From the NCBI GenBank assembly GCA_964550375.1, contig CAZJYX010000020.1, positions 1 to 64,000 on the forward strand: 64,000 nucleotides of DNA, read 5' to 3'. Below, piece by piece: positions 53,700-62,381 of the stretch. The translations under genes and the position numbers were made by a program. The notes beneath the pieces are model-generated. The model searched no databases. It saw only the letters and a program-made list of their open reading frames with translations, and was not told the origin of the DNA. Positions within the stretch are counted from its first letter, which is position 1, and each line of letters begins with the position of its first letter. This stretch comes from JAAYXS01 sp964550375. GTDB taxonomy: Bacteria; Planctomycetota; Phycisphaerae; UBA1845; Fen-1342.

Positions 53700-55604
53700 C
53701 TACGAGCGCTTCGGGTAGCCGATCTGGCCGAGGGCCTCGCCGATCTCGGTCAGGATGGCCGGATCATCAATGGTGGCCGGCATCTGCCATTCTGCGCCAT
53801 CGGCGATGCGTTTCATCGTGCCGCGCAACACCTTGCCGGAGCGCGTCTTCGGCAACCGCTGCACCACGCTGACCGACTTGAACGACGCCACCGGCCCGAT
53901 GCGCTCACGGACCATCTGCACCAGCTCCTGCGAAAGCTCGGCCGGCGTGCGCTTCACCCCCGCCTTGAGCACGACGAAACCCAGCGGCACCTCGCCCTTG
54001 AGCTGGTCCGCCACGCCGATCACGGCACACTCCGCCACGTCCGGATGCGCAGCCAGCACCTCCTCCATGCCGCCGGTGGAGAGGCGGTGGCCGGCGACGT
54101 TAATGATGTCGTCCGTGCGCGCCATGATGTAGATGTACCCGTCCTCGTCGAACATGCCGGCGTCGCCCGTCAGGTAGTGCCCGGAGTACGCCGAGAGGTA
54201 CGAGTCCAGGTAGCCCTGGTCGTTGTTCCACAGCGTCGGCAGGCAGGCCGGCGGCAGCGGCAGCTTGACGACGATGCTGCCGATCTTACCGGTCGGCACG
54301 GGGTGGCCGCCCTCGTCGAGAATGCGGACGTCATAGCCGGGCGCGGGCTTGGTCGGCGAGCCGGGCTTCACCGGCAGGCGCCCCAGGCCCAGGCAATTCG
54401 CCGCGATGGCCCAGGCGGTCTCGGTCTGCCACCAGTGATCGATGACCGGCACCTTCAGCATGTTCTCGGCCCAGTGCAGCGTGTCGGGATCGCAACGCTC
54501 GCCGGCCAGGAACAACGTGCGGAACTTCCCCAGATCGTACTTCTTCAAGTACTCGCAGTTGGGGTCTTCACGCTTGATCGCGCGGAACGCGGTCGGCGCC
54601 GTAAACAGCACGCTTACCTTGTGCTGAGAAATGACCCGCCAGAACGCACCCGGGTCCGGCGTGCCCACCGGCTTGCCCTCGTACAGGATGGTCGTGCAGC
54701 CGTGCAGCAGGGGCGCGTAGAGGATGTACGAGTGCCCCACGACCCAGCCGATGTCAGAGGCCGCCCAGTACACCTCGCCCGGCTCGACATTGTACACGGC
54801 CTTCATGGACCACTTCATCGCGACCGCATGGCCGCCGTTGTCGCGCACGACCCCCTTCGGCACGCCGGTCGTCCCGGAGGTGTACAGGATGTACAGCGGA
54901 TCCGTGGCCGCCACCGGCACACAGTCCACCGGTTCCGCCGTCGCCAGCACGTCGTGCCAGTCGAGGTCGCGGCCGGCGACCATGTCCGCCCGGGCCTGGG
55001 GCCGCTGGAAGAGAATACACTTGTCCGGCTTGTGCTCAGACAGCTTGATGGCCTCATCGAGTAGTGGCTTGTAGGGGATGACGCGCTTGCCCTCGATGCC
55101 GCAGGAAGCCGAGACGATCAGCTTCGGCTGGGCATCGACGATGCGTTTGGCTAACTCCTTTGGGGCGAAGCCGCCGAAGACCACCGAGTGAATCGCGCCG
55201 ATGCGGGCACAGGCGAACACGGCGACGACCGCCTCGGGAATCATGGGCATGTACAGGATCACCCGGTCACCCTTCTGCACTCCCTGTTGGCGCAGGGCGC
55301 CGGCAAAACGCGCCACCGCGTCGCGCAATTCGCGATAAGTGAAGCTCTTGACAGTGTTTGTGACCGGGCTGTCGTAGATCAGCGCCGGCTGATCGGCCCG
55401 GCCATGCTCTACATGGTAATCCAGGGCGTTGTAGCACGTGTTGAGTTCGCCACCAGTGAACCAGCGATAAAAGGGCTTGCGCGAGGCATCCAGGACGCGC
55501 GTGGGTTTCTTATACCAGTGGATGTCCTCGGCAGCCTTGCCCCAGAAGGCATCGGGATCATCAAGGGATTGCCGATACAGAGTGTCGAAATCCGGAGCAC
55601 TCAT
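53700..55604 (-). CDS. prpE: Propionyl-CoA synthetase (acyl-CoA synthetase)
   Basis: The 634-residue enzyme has the AMP-binding motif YTSGTTGVPKGVV (about 255), HSVVFGGFAPKELAKRI earlier, DIGWVVGHSYI, the WWQTE motif, TGD and the end motif KTRSGKVLRGTMKRIADG with the catalytic lysine that is often acetylated. The order and phrases such as LDYHVEHG near the start and GWVVGHSY-YAPLL fit PrpE more than AcsA. It activates propionate (or acetate) to the CoA ester. ATG 55604 has AAGGAGAG eight bases upstream. It stands alone behind the hairpin of the dockerin gene. The substrate preference is inferred from similarity only. Confidence 0.88.
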   Translation of the reverse strand: MSAPDFDTLYRQSLDDPDAFWGKAAEDIHWYKKPTRVLDASRKPFYRWFTGGELNTCYNALDYHVEHGRADQPALIYDSPVTNTVKSFTYRELRDAVARFAGALRQQGVQKGDRVILYMPMIPEAVVAVFACARIGAIHSVVFGGFAPKELAKRIVDAQPKLIVSASCGIEGKRVIPYKPLLDEAIKLSEHKPDKCILFQRPQARADMVAGRDLDWHDVLATAEPVDCVPVAATDPLYILYTSGTTGVPKGVVRDNGGHAVAMKWSMKAVYNVEPGEVYWAASDIGWVVGHSYILYAPLLHGCTTILYEGKPVGTPDPGAFWRVISQHKVSVLFTAPTAFRAIKREDPNCEYLKKYDLGKFRTLFLAGERCDPDTLHWAENMLKVPVIDHWWQTETAWAIAANCLGLGRLPVKPGSPTKPAPGYDVRILDEGGHPVPTGKIGSIVVKLPLPPACLPTLWNNDQGYLDSYLSAYSGHYLTGDAGMFDEDGYIYIMARTDDIINVAGHRLSTGGMEEVLAAHPDVAECAVIGVADQLKGEVPLGFVVLKAGVKRTPAELSQELVQMVRERIGPVASFKSVSVVQRLPKTRSGKVLRGTMKRIADGAEWQMPATIDDPAILTEIGEALGQIGYPKRS

Positions 55605-55780
55605 CCTGGACTCTCCTTCACAGGTGCCCGTCTTGGTTTCTTTGAAGCCGATTGCAGACTTCACCGGCGCGTGCCGGCCGGCTCGCTGCAGAAGGGCAAC
55701 ATAAACGGGTCGGGCAGTGGATGCAACGGCAGCGCAGCCGAGCCGGCCCCGAGAACCCCCACACCGGCAGAACCCCAAGC

Positions 55781-55820
55781 GCCGGGCCGCCTCCCGTGTG
55801 GTCACGGAGGGCGGCCCGGC
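55781..55820 (-). terminator. Long hairpin after the dockerin-repeat gene
   Basis: An 18-bp stem, 55781-55798 paired with 55803-55820 with two mismatches, closes a 4-base TGGT loop. On the minus strand it begins 25 bases after the stop of the secreted protein gene, the position of a terminator. No T-run follows. Confidence 0.65.
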
Positions 55821-55845
55821 AGATTCGACTCGTGTAGGCCGGCGA

Positions 55846-57447
55846 CTACCGGCCAATTAGAAGCTGGACAAACGGATCAATGTCAAACGCGTTGATCAGC
55901 CCGTCGCCATTGATGTCGGCCCGTGAAATGTCGCAGTCCGGATACGCAGCCTCGTACGCCGCCGCATCCGTCAGGGCCAGTACGAACGGATCGATGTCGA
56001 ACGCGTTGATCAGGCCGTCACAGTTCACGTCGCCGGTCGTGACGCCGCACTCGCCGATCGTCCCGTCCGGACAGACCATCTGCGCGTAGATGTCCCGGTT
56101 GCCGCTGCGATCATCCGTCCAGGCCAGCAGCGCCCGGCCGTCCGGGCCTGAGTCCGCCACCAATCGCCATTTCTCCGACGGCACATCCGAGATTGTCAGG
56201 ATGGACGGCTCCCAGACGAAGTCGCCGTTCGTATCCAGCCGGGCGGCGTAGAGCCGCTCCTGCGCGTAACCCTGCGATCCCATCCAGAAGGCCAGCGCGC
56301 CTTCGCCGCACTGCAGAGTGGCCATGCTGCCGATGTCCTCGGTCGTGCAGGGATAGATCTCGATGCCCTGCACGGTCCACTGCCGGCCGCCGCCCTCATC
56401 GAGTTTCTGGCCGTAAACGCCGATGTGAGACTGAGTTGCCGCATTTACTTCGAGCCAGAAGACGAACGTTTCGGCGGTGTCCGGCTTGAACGCCACGCAG
56501 GGGTTCACGCGGCCGCGCGAGGACGCCGTCGAGACCTCCGCCCCGTTGTCGCCGAACTGCTCGGTGCCGTCAGCCAGGACGTGCTGGGCATAGCACTGGA
56601 GCGGGCTTGTCTCGTACCACATGAACACGCCGCCGCCGCTGCCGTCCGGGATGAAGTCTGGCTGATAGCCGTATTGCAGGCTGCCGTCGTTGAAGACAAT
56701 CACCGGATCAGTGCCCCACAGGGTAGTGCCACTAGCGGAGAACTTCTGAGCCCACAGCTCCCTGGCACTCCAATACTCCGGGCCCTGGCGGACAATCGAG
56801 AGGATCGCGCCGCCATCGTCCGCAGTCCGAAGGTCGGCGTTGAAAAAGTGGCCGCTCGGCGGCGTAATGGTCACGCCGCCCAGCCATTGCGGCGCGCCAG
56901 CCGCACTCAACTTCTGGAGTTGTATGCCCGGTTCAGCGCCCCAGGATACGATCGCACCGCCGTCGGTAGTGGCGGCAATGGCGGGCGAGGTGGCATCGAT
57001 GGCGGCGCCGCTGACCTGCACGCCATTGGCGCCCCAGGGCATGCTGCCATCAGGGGCGACCTTGACGACCGTTACGCGCGCCGAGCCACCAAAGCGATCA
57101 TCGCGAAATGCCAGCAGGGCGTTGCCGGCCGTGTCGACGTCCAGGCCGTAATCCTGCACCCAACTGTAGGAGCGGTCGGCAATCAGAATCCCGTTGTGCG
57201 CCCACATCTCATAGCCGCCGGCGTCCAGCCTTTGCAGGTAGACGTCGTACCCGCCCGCGGCGCTGTCCAACCAACTGATGTAGCAGCCGCCGTCGGCCGT
57301 GGCGCGGATCTTGGCGTTGATCTGCTCGCCGGGCCGATCAGCGATGGACAGGCCCTCCGAGCCCGGCCACTGTGCCGCCGCCATGGGAACCGCGACCAGA
57401 ACAGTCAGAACCGAACCCCCAATCAGAAGCAGGTTGATGCTCTTCAT
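55846..57447 (-). CDS. Secreted beta-propeller protein with two dockerin-like repeats
   Basis: The 533-residue protein has a signal peptide (MKSINLLLIGGSVLT to about residue 26), about 430 residues of repeated blocks with Trp and Asp, such as 'DGGCYISWLDSAAGGYDVYLQRLDAGGYEMWAHNG', likely a propeller, and at the end two calcium-binding-type repeats, GDVNCDGLINAFDIDPFVLAL and ADINGDGLINAFDIDPFVQLL. Such tails are common in planctomycete exported proteins and may attach them outside the cell. AAAGGAGA supports ATG 57447. I cannot name its target. It ends at the long hairpin at 55781. Confidence 0.85.
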   Translation of the reverse strand: MKSINLLLIGGSVLTVLVAVPMAAAQWPGSEGLSIADRPGEQINAKIRATADGGCYISWLDSAAGGYDVYLQRLDAGGYEMWAHNGILIADRSYSWVQDYGLDVDTAGNALLAFRDDRFGGSARVTVVKVAPDGSMPWGANGVQVSGAAIDATSPAIAATTDGGAIVSWGAEPGIQLQKLSAAGAPQWLGGVTITPPSGHFFNADLRTADDGGAILSIVRQGPEYWSARELWAQKFSASGTTLWGTDPVIVFNDGSLQYGYQPDFIPDGSGGGVFMWYETSPLQCYAQHVLADGTEQFGDNGAEVSTASSRGRVNPCVAFKPDTAETFVFWLEVNAATQSHIGVYGQKLDEGGGRQWTVQGIEIYPCTTEDIGSMATLQCGEGALAFWMGSQGYAQERLYAARLDTNGDFVWEPSILTISDVPSEKWRLVADSGPDGRALLAWTDDRSGNRDIYAQMVCPDGTIGECGVTTGDVNCDGLINAFDIDPFVLALTDAAAYEAAYPDCDISRADINGDGLINAFDIDPFVQLLIGR

Positions 57448-57840
57448 GACATGTCTCCTTTCCGTGGGCGGGAAAGCTCCTTGTCCCCGCTTTGCCCTAA
57501 GCAACTACCACAACGACCCTGACAAACGTCGTGGTTCGGCTTGGCCTGGTGGGCGGCGTCTGGCCGCGCCGGCCGCTAGAGCCATACGGACCCCGACTTG
57601 CGAACCGCCTCGCGTCATGCCCGGTCTCGGCGGTTAACCGGAATAACCGCGGGCGGAACTTGCTCCTTCGTTGCCTGACCAGTTGTAGCAGCATTGTAAC
57701 CGGGACCCGGGTGTCACTTCAATGGTAATTCCAGGACGTATCCAGGATACACGCAGGATTCGCACATCAGCACTTGTGACTCACCAAGCGATAATATATA
57801 ATACCTTCACAGCAAACACTTTGAGAACATTCGGTGACCA
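57448..57840. other. Divergent intergenic region
   Basis: It separates the secreted dockerin-repeat gene from the gene at 57841 and is partly AT-rich near its right end. Apart from the promoter at 57774-57802 nothing can be named; no open frame is convincing. Confidence 0.5.
57774..57802 (+). promoter_or_regulatory. Near-consensus vegetative promoter
   Basis: TTGTGA (57774-57779) and a perfect TATAAT (57797-57802) are 17 bases apart. Transcription would start near 57809, giving a leader of about 32 bases for the gene at 57841. It is the best promoter match I found in the window. Confidence 0.75.
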
Positions 57841-59076
57841 ATGACTCAGCCAGTCAAAACCCAGGACCAAACACAGACGGACGGTTCCGAGCTCAAGACC
57901 CGTATCATGGCCGTCGGACGCGATCTGGCCACCGGCATCGGCTCCGTCCTTGACGCCATCCCCTACGGCACACATGCCCCGGCGGCATTGGCTCGGACCA
58001 TGGGCGTGGACAAACTCCTCGCCGGCCGCGTCCTCAAGGCCCTCCGCAACCCCGACCCAATGGCCGTCCTCAACACCGCCCCCGGACCTGATCCGCTCCG
58101 TCGGCTGCTCCGCGCCGCGCGCCGCCAAGGCGTCGCACCTGAACTAATCGCCGCAGCGGAGGAGGCCGTTCGCCGCTTCGAAGCCCTCATCCGCCAGGAG
58201 GCCGGCGACCGCAGCGCCCTGGACGCGATGCTTAGCGCCTGGCTGCCGGCGGCGCGGGCTGAGTTCGAGCTGCGCCGCAAGCAGACCGTCTTTCGCGGGA
58301 TGAGCCAGCTTCTGGGCGTCGCCACCGAGAAACACGTTACGACCATCATGCTGAACCTCTCCCCCGACGGCGTCCACCTGGACGTCATGTGCCTCTTCGG
58401 CATGCTGGGCCTCCAGCGCCTCCGGCCGGGCGCCACCGTCAAGTTCAGCACCCGCCGGCTGAGCCGCGACGATACACCGCGCGTGCCACGCACCCTCGCT
58501 CTCAGCCCGGTGGAGGGCGTCGAGGGCCTGCGCGTGGACGAGTTCTGCACCGCGCCGGCGCCGCAGCTCGACGTCCACCACGTCGGCGACGTCGTCCACT
58601 ACACGCTGGCCGGCAACGACTTCGGGCCGCGCTCCGCCATCGACCTCGTCTTCGCCGAGGTCAACCTCGCGGAGATGCCCCGTTATCTGCCTGGCTCACC
58701 GCCACGCCTGCGGCACGCTTCGGCCGATGTCACCACGCCGGCCAAAGTGCTGGTCTTCGACGTCCTGGTCCACGAGGAGGTCTTCCCCGGAACAGACCCA
58801 CAGTTGTTCATATACGACACGACGTTTGACGGCGTGGCCGACGTCAACGACCCCGCCCGCCATATCGACCGCCTCGACCTGTGCGAGACCGTGCGGCCGC
58901 TGGGCACCGGAATCGACAAGTTCCACAATCCCGAGATGCCGCGCTACGTCGAACTGATGCGGCACATCTGTGAGAAGCTCGGCTGGAACGGCGATCGGTT
59001 CCGCGGCTACCGCTGCCGGATCGAATACCCCATCTACGGCTCGCAGGTGACCGCCGCGTTCAATCCGTCACGCTGA
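57841..59076 (+). CDS. Conserved-looking protein of unknown function with winged-helix-like start
   Basis: The 411-residue protein has no signal peptide. Residues 25-75 (LATGIGSVLDAIPYGTHAPAALARTMGVDKLLAGRVLKAL) read like a winged helix that tests for a class of transcription factors (MarR/IclR-like fold). The rest is alpha/beta with well-formed phrases ('TIMLNLSPDGVHLDVMCLFGMLGLQRL', 'AKVLVFDVLVHEEVFPG', 'PRYVELMRHICEKLGWN') but matches no family known to me. A strong promoter stands before it. It stops 107 bases before an aminotransferase gene. It may be a regulator with a ligand-binding domain; that is a guess from the N-terminal part alone. Confidence 0.7.
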   Translation: MTQPVKTQDQTQTDGSELKTRIMAVGRDLATGIGSVLDAIPYGTHAPAALARTMGVDKLLAGRVLKALRNPDPMAVLNTAPGPDPLRRLLRAARRQGVAPELIAAAEEAVRRFEALIRQEAGDRSALDAMLSAWLPAARAEFELRRKQTVFRGMSQLLGVATEKHVTTIMLNLSPDGVHLDVMCLFGMLGLQRLRPGATVKFSTRRLSRDDTPRVPRTLALSPVEGVEGLRVDEFCTAPAPQLDVHHVGDVVHYTLAGNDFGPRSAIDLVFAEVNLAEMPRYLPGSPPRLRHASADVTTPAKVLVFDVLVHEEVFPGTDPQLFIYDTTFDGVADVNDPARHIDRLDLCETVRPLGTGIDKFHNPEMPRYVELMRHICEKLGWNGDRFRGYRCRIEYPIYGSQVTAAFNPSR

Positions 59077-59183
59077 GTCGCGGCGCACCACGGCGAGACG
59101 TCCGCACCACTTGGCGTTAACATCCGGCCCGGTGGCCGCTTTGGCCGGCCGCTGGTGGCACTGCGACTACCCGGAGAGCGGAA

Positions 59184-60371
59184 ATGGAGAACGGCGCGCG
59201 GCCGGGCCACGTAAGCAGACGGGCGACTGAGATGCCGCCCTTCCTTGTCATGGAAGTGCTCGAGCGCGCCGCCGAACTACAGCGCCGCGGGCGCTCCATC
59301 ATCCACCTGGAGGTTGGCGAACCCGACTTCGACACCCCGGCGCCGGCACTCGAGGCCGGGCTGCGCGCCCTGCGCGCCGGCCGCACCCATTACACGCACT
59401 CGCTCGGCCACCCCGAACTGCGCGAGGCCATCGCCATCTGGCAACGCGAACAGTATGGCGTGCCGACGTCGCCCGAGCAGGTCGTCGTGACGGTCGGCAG
59501 CTCGGGCGCCATGCTGCTCGTGTTTGCGGCCCTACTCGATCCCGGCAGCGAAGTGCTCCTGACCGACCCGCACTACGCGTGCTATCCGAACTTCATCAGC
59601 GCCTTTGGCGGCGTGCCCGTGCGGACGCCCGTGCGTGAGGCGGACGGCTTCCAGTTCGATCCGGAGGCGGTGGCGGCCCACATGTCGCCGCGCACGCGGG
59701 CGCTCGTGCTCAACTCGCCGGCCAACCCGACCGGCACGCTCACCCAGCCCCAGCGCATGCAGCAGCTCAGCGAGTTGCTGGCCGGCCGCGCCGTAATCGT
59801 CTCGGATGAGATCTACCACGGGCTCGTCTACGGCGTCCGAGCCCACTCGATCCGCGAGTTTGCCCCGCGGGCCGTCGTGGTCAACGGCTTCTCGAAGCTC
59901 TTCGCCATGACGGGCTGGCGGCTGGGTTACGTGGTGTTGCCGGAATGGCTCGTCCGGCCGGTGCAGAAGCTGCAGCAGAACTTGTTCATCTCTCCGCCGG
60001 ACTTCGCCCAGTTTGCAGCCATTGCGGCCCTGCGCGACTCGGCCGCCGAAGTCGAGCACATGCGGAGCTGCTACGATGAGCGCCGGCGGCTCGTGTTGCG
60101 GCGGCTGCACGCCATGGGCCTGGGCGTGCTCACTGAGCCGGTCGGCGCGTTCTATGTCTTCGTCAACGTGCAGAACTACACCGACGACGTCATGCGCTTC
60201 GCATTCGAGATTCTGGAGGAGGCGGGCGTCGCAGTTACGCCCGGCGTCGATTTCGGCCCCGGCGGCGCCGGCTACCTGCGCATCTCCTACGCCAACTCGC
60301 TTGAGAATATCGACGAGGGTATGACGCGCCTGGCTGGCTTCCTGGACGGCCGACGCCGACGACAGGCATGA
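59184..60371 (+). CDS. PLP-dependent aminotransferase (class I/II)
   Basis: The 395-residue enzyme has the features of aspartate/aromatic aminotransferase family: IIHLEVGEPDFDTP (about 39-52), THYTHSLGHPELREAI, NSPANPTGTL (Asn181), SDEIYHGLVYG (Asp208, Tyr211) and the PLP lysine Lys238 in VNGFSKLFAMTGWRLGY. It binds PLP and moves an amino group between amino acid and oxoacid; the amino-acid range is not visible from the sequence. GGAG lies a few bases before ATG 59184. The neighbour upstream is on the same strand but 107 bases away. Confidence 0.92.
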   Translation: MENGARPGHVSRRATEMPPFLVMEVLERAAELQRRGRSIIHLEVGEPDFDTPAPALEAGLRALRAGRTHYTHSLGHPELREAIAIWQREQYGVPTSPEQVVVTVGSSGAMLLVFAALLDPGSEVLLTDPHYACYPNFISAFGGVPVRTPVREADGFQFDPEAVAAHMSPRTRALVLNSPANPTGTLTQPQRMQQLSELLAGRAVIVSDEIYHGLVYGVRAHSIREFAPRAVVVNGFSKLFAMTGWRLGYVVLPEWLVRPVQKLQQNLFISPPDFAQFAAIAALRDSAAEVEHMRSCYDERRRLVLRRLHAMGLGVLTEPVGAFYVFVNVQNYTDDVMRFAFEILEEAGVAVTPGVDFGPGGAGYLRISYANSLENIDEGMTRLAGFLDGRRRRQA

Positions 60372-60398
60372 AACGACCTGACGTCCGGGCCAAGTCGG

Positions 60399-60872
60399 CT
60401 ACGCGAGCTGCATGCGCCGTTGCCGGCCGCTGACCGCCTGGCGGATATCGTCAGCCAGCTCCGCGACGCCGAACTGGCTCAGCGGCCGGGCCGGACGGGC
60501 CTGCGGCAGCGCCGCCGCCAGCGCGGTCGGCGAGTCGATCCAACAGAAATCGAACCGCTCTGACAAGGCCCGCGCGAACTCGAGCTGGTGGTTGCCGGAC
60601 TTGCGCTGATCCACGACAGCGATGAAGGGCCGCCCGCTGCTGATGCAGTCGCAGACGGAGCCGGTGCCGGCGTGCGTGATGACCAGGTCTGCCTGCGCGA
60701 TACGTACCGACATGTCACGCAGGTACCGCACGTGCGCCACATGCTCGGGGGTGTACTGGCCCTGCCCGATCTGGACGAGCACTTCGCCGGCGAACTGGCC
60801 GCGGGCGACCAGCTCGTCAACCGCCCGCACCAGCTCATCAAACCGCTCGGTTCCGACCGTCACCAGGATCAT
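60399..60872 (-). CDS. Alg13/PssE-like glycosyltransferase catalytic subunit
   Basis: The 157-residue protein starts with MILVTVGTERFDELVRAVDEL, typical of Alg13 and PssE (GT28 C-terminal domain), and has ADLVITHAGTGSVCDCISSGRPFIAVVDQRKSGNHQLEFA, the donor-binding part. It lacks the N-terminal acceptor half of MurG and needs a membrane partner. That partner is encoded just upstream (60869-61432), and the two genes overlap in an ATGA. The pair would add one sugar to a lipid-linked intermediate of surface polysaccharide. Confidence 0.9.
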   Translation of the reverse strand: MILVTVGTERFDELVRAVDELVARGQFAGEVLVQIGQGQYTPEHVAHVRYLRDMSVRIAQADLVITHAGTGSVCDCISSGRPFIAVVDQRKSGNHQLEFARALSERFDFCWIDSPTALAAALPQARPARPLSQFGVAELADDIRQAVSGRQRRMQLA

Positions 60873-61432
60873 ACGACCGCTCCCGCGAAACTCGTGCGGG
60901 CATAACGCTCCCGCAGACCCGGCCACTGAACATACAGGCGGTGGGCCAGCCGTAGGCGGTATATGAGCCGCCCCGTCAGCGACAAGTCGCGCACACGCGT
61001 CAGCGACTCAACAAAAAGGCAACGCACCCCCAACAGCCGCCCAACCATGAACAGCGGTAGCGCCACGGGCGTGGCCACCGCCAGAATCGCCGCCGGCCGC
61101 AGACGCACCAGCAACTGCCATGCTTCCCAGAAGCTCAGCGCCAGCCGCCCCACGTTGGTCACGTGCCGCAGTGGGCGCCCACGCGTCTGCCCAATGTGGT
61201 GAATCGGGTAACGCGCGCCGGCGTGCGGCATCGCCAGCTTCCGACTGTAATGGTGCTCGTCCACATGTCCGTAGACGTAGGCGAAGCGAAACTCCTCCGG
61301 CGACAGGCGGCGAAGAATGCGCACGGTCTGGTGGTGCCAGCCGCCGCCCTCAACCGTCACCAGAACGAGGGGCCGCTGATCGGCCTGACACTCATCTGTC
61401 GCCGCCACCGCCGCGGGCTGCGTAGTTTCCAT
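60869..61432 (-). CDS. Alg14/PssD-like glycosyltransferase membrane subunit
   Basis: The 187-residue protein has PLVLVTVEGGGWHHQTVRILRRLS at its start (the GxGGH-like region), FAYVYGHVDEHHYSRKL, FWEAWQLLVRLRPAAILAVATPVALPLFMVGRLLGVRCLFVESLTRVRDLSLTG and an end with RLYVQWPGLRERY. This is the Alg14/PssD/EpsF pattern: it holds the acceptor and anchors the catalytic subunit. The start is ATG 61432 with a GTG one codon before; the ribosome site is poor. Its stop overlaps the start of the Alg13-like gene, so the two subunits are made together. Confidence 0.9.
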   Translation of the reverse strand: METTQPAAVAATDECQADQRPLVLVTVEGGGWHHQTVRILRRLSPEEFRFAYVYGHVDEHHYSRKLAMPHAGARYPIHHIGQTRGRPLRHVTNVGRLALSFWEAWQLLVRLRPAAILAVATPVALPLFMVGRLLGVRCLFVESLTRVRDLSLTGRLIYRLRLAHRLYVQWPGLRERYARTSFAGAVV

Positions 61433-61645
61433 CACCCCATATCATCGGCAACCGCGAACGGCACGCTGCGAGGCAGCGGCCGTTGCCCGTCACCAACGCA
61501 CTTGGATGCGCAGTCGCCGCGCAGGCCACTCAAGGCGCGGAATTTGCGCTGCCGAAGAAGTGTTGGCCGAGGTCGGCGAAAGGCCGCCGATGGTGTCCAA
61601 GACAACGGTTAGCCCCCGACAGACCGCCAGCACGAGGTCCCCACG

Positions 61646-62356
61646 GTGAGCGGTTCAGCACAGCTACAGATCCCGCCACACACTCCGGAACCGCACACGG
61701 CAGCAGCACACCCATCACGCCCGACGCCACCTAGCACCGAACCCCTGCGCGCCGGCAAGGACCATTACCTTGGCCGATACCTGAGTCTGCCACGCATGAT
61801 CTCGTACTGGTACCAGGCCACGGAAGTTCGGCGATGCGGCGGCCGGCAGGTCCTGGAGGTGGGGATCGGAATGGGACTGACCACTTGGCTGCTGCGGCGG
61901 TGGGGGCTGGAGGTAGCCACACTCGACGTTGATCCGTCGCTGGAGCCGACCTACGTCGGTGACGTGCGGGCCCTGCCCTGCGCCGACGGACAGTTCGACA
62001 CCGTGCTGGCGGCGGAAGTGCTCGAACACCTGCCCTACTGCGACTTCGAGCAGAGCCTGCGCGAGTTGCGGCGCGTCGCGCGGCGGAACGTCGTGCTCAC
62101 GCTGCCCTGCCCCCTCGTCGGATTTCACGCCGGGCTGAACTTGCCGCTGCTGAAGCCGCTCTTTCTGGCCTGCGGCCTGCCGCGCTGCTCACGCCACCGC
62201 TTCGACGGACAGCATCACTGGGAATTGGGCCGCCGCGGCTATTCCAAGCGGCGCATCCGCCGCAGTATTCGCGCCGCCGGCCTGACGATAGCGCGTGAAT
62301 ACCGTCCCGGCCTGAGTCTGTATTCCTACTTCTTCGTGCTGACGCGCCAGCCGTAA
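61646..62356 (+). CDS. Class I SAM-dependent methyltransferase
   Basis: The 236-residue protein has the SAM motif VLEVGIGMGLTTWLLRRWGLEVATLDVDP (about 69-97) and DTVLAAEVLEHLPYCDFEQSLRELRRVARRNVVLTLPCP, typical of methyltransferase family 11. The acceptor is not known. The first 40 residues are Pro/Thr/His-rich and probably disordered. The GTG at 61646 has GAGG upstream. It is divergent from the Alg13/Alg14 pair, which suggests a role in modifying glycans or lipids, without proof. Confidence 0.85.
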   Translation: MSGSAQLQIPPHTPEPHTAAAHPSRPTPPSTEPLRAGKDHYLGRYLSLPRMISYWYQATEVRRCGGRQVLEVGIGMGLTTWLLRRWGLEVATLDVDPSLEPTYVGDVRALPCADGQFDTVLAAEVLEHLPYCDFEQSLRELRRVARRNVVLTLPCPLVGFHAGLNLPLLKPLFLACGLPRCSRHRFDGQHHWELGRRGYSKRRIRRSIRAAGLTIAREYRPGLSLYSYFFVLTRQP

Positions 62357-62381
62357 GGCCCCGGAACATCCGCTCCAGCCG

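Noticed and set aside
53559..55064. Open frame of about 500 codons on the plus strand opposite prpE
   Set aside because: It is a mirror of the GC-rich codon pattern of prpE, is rich in Arg/His, has no motif and no ribosome site.
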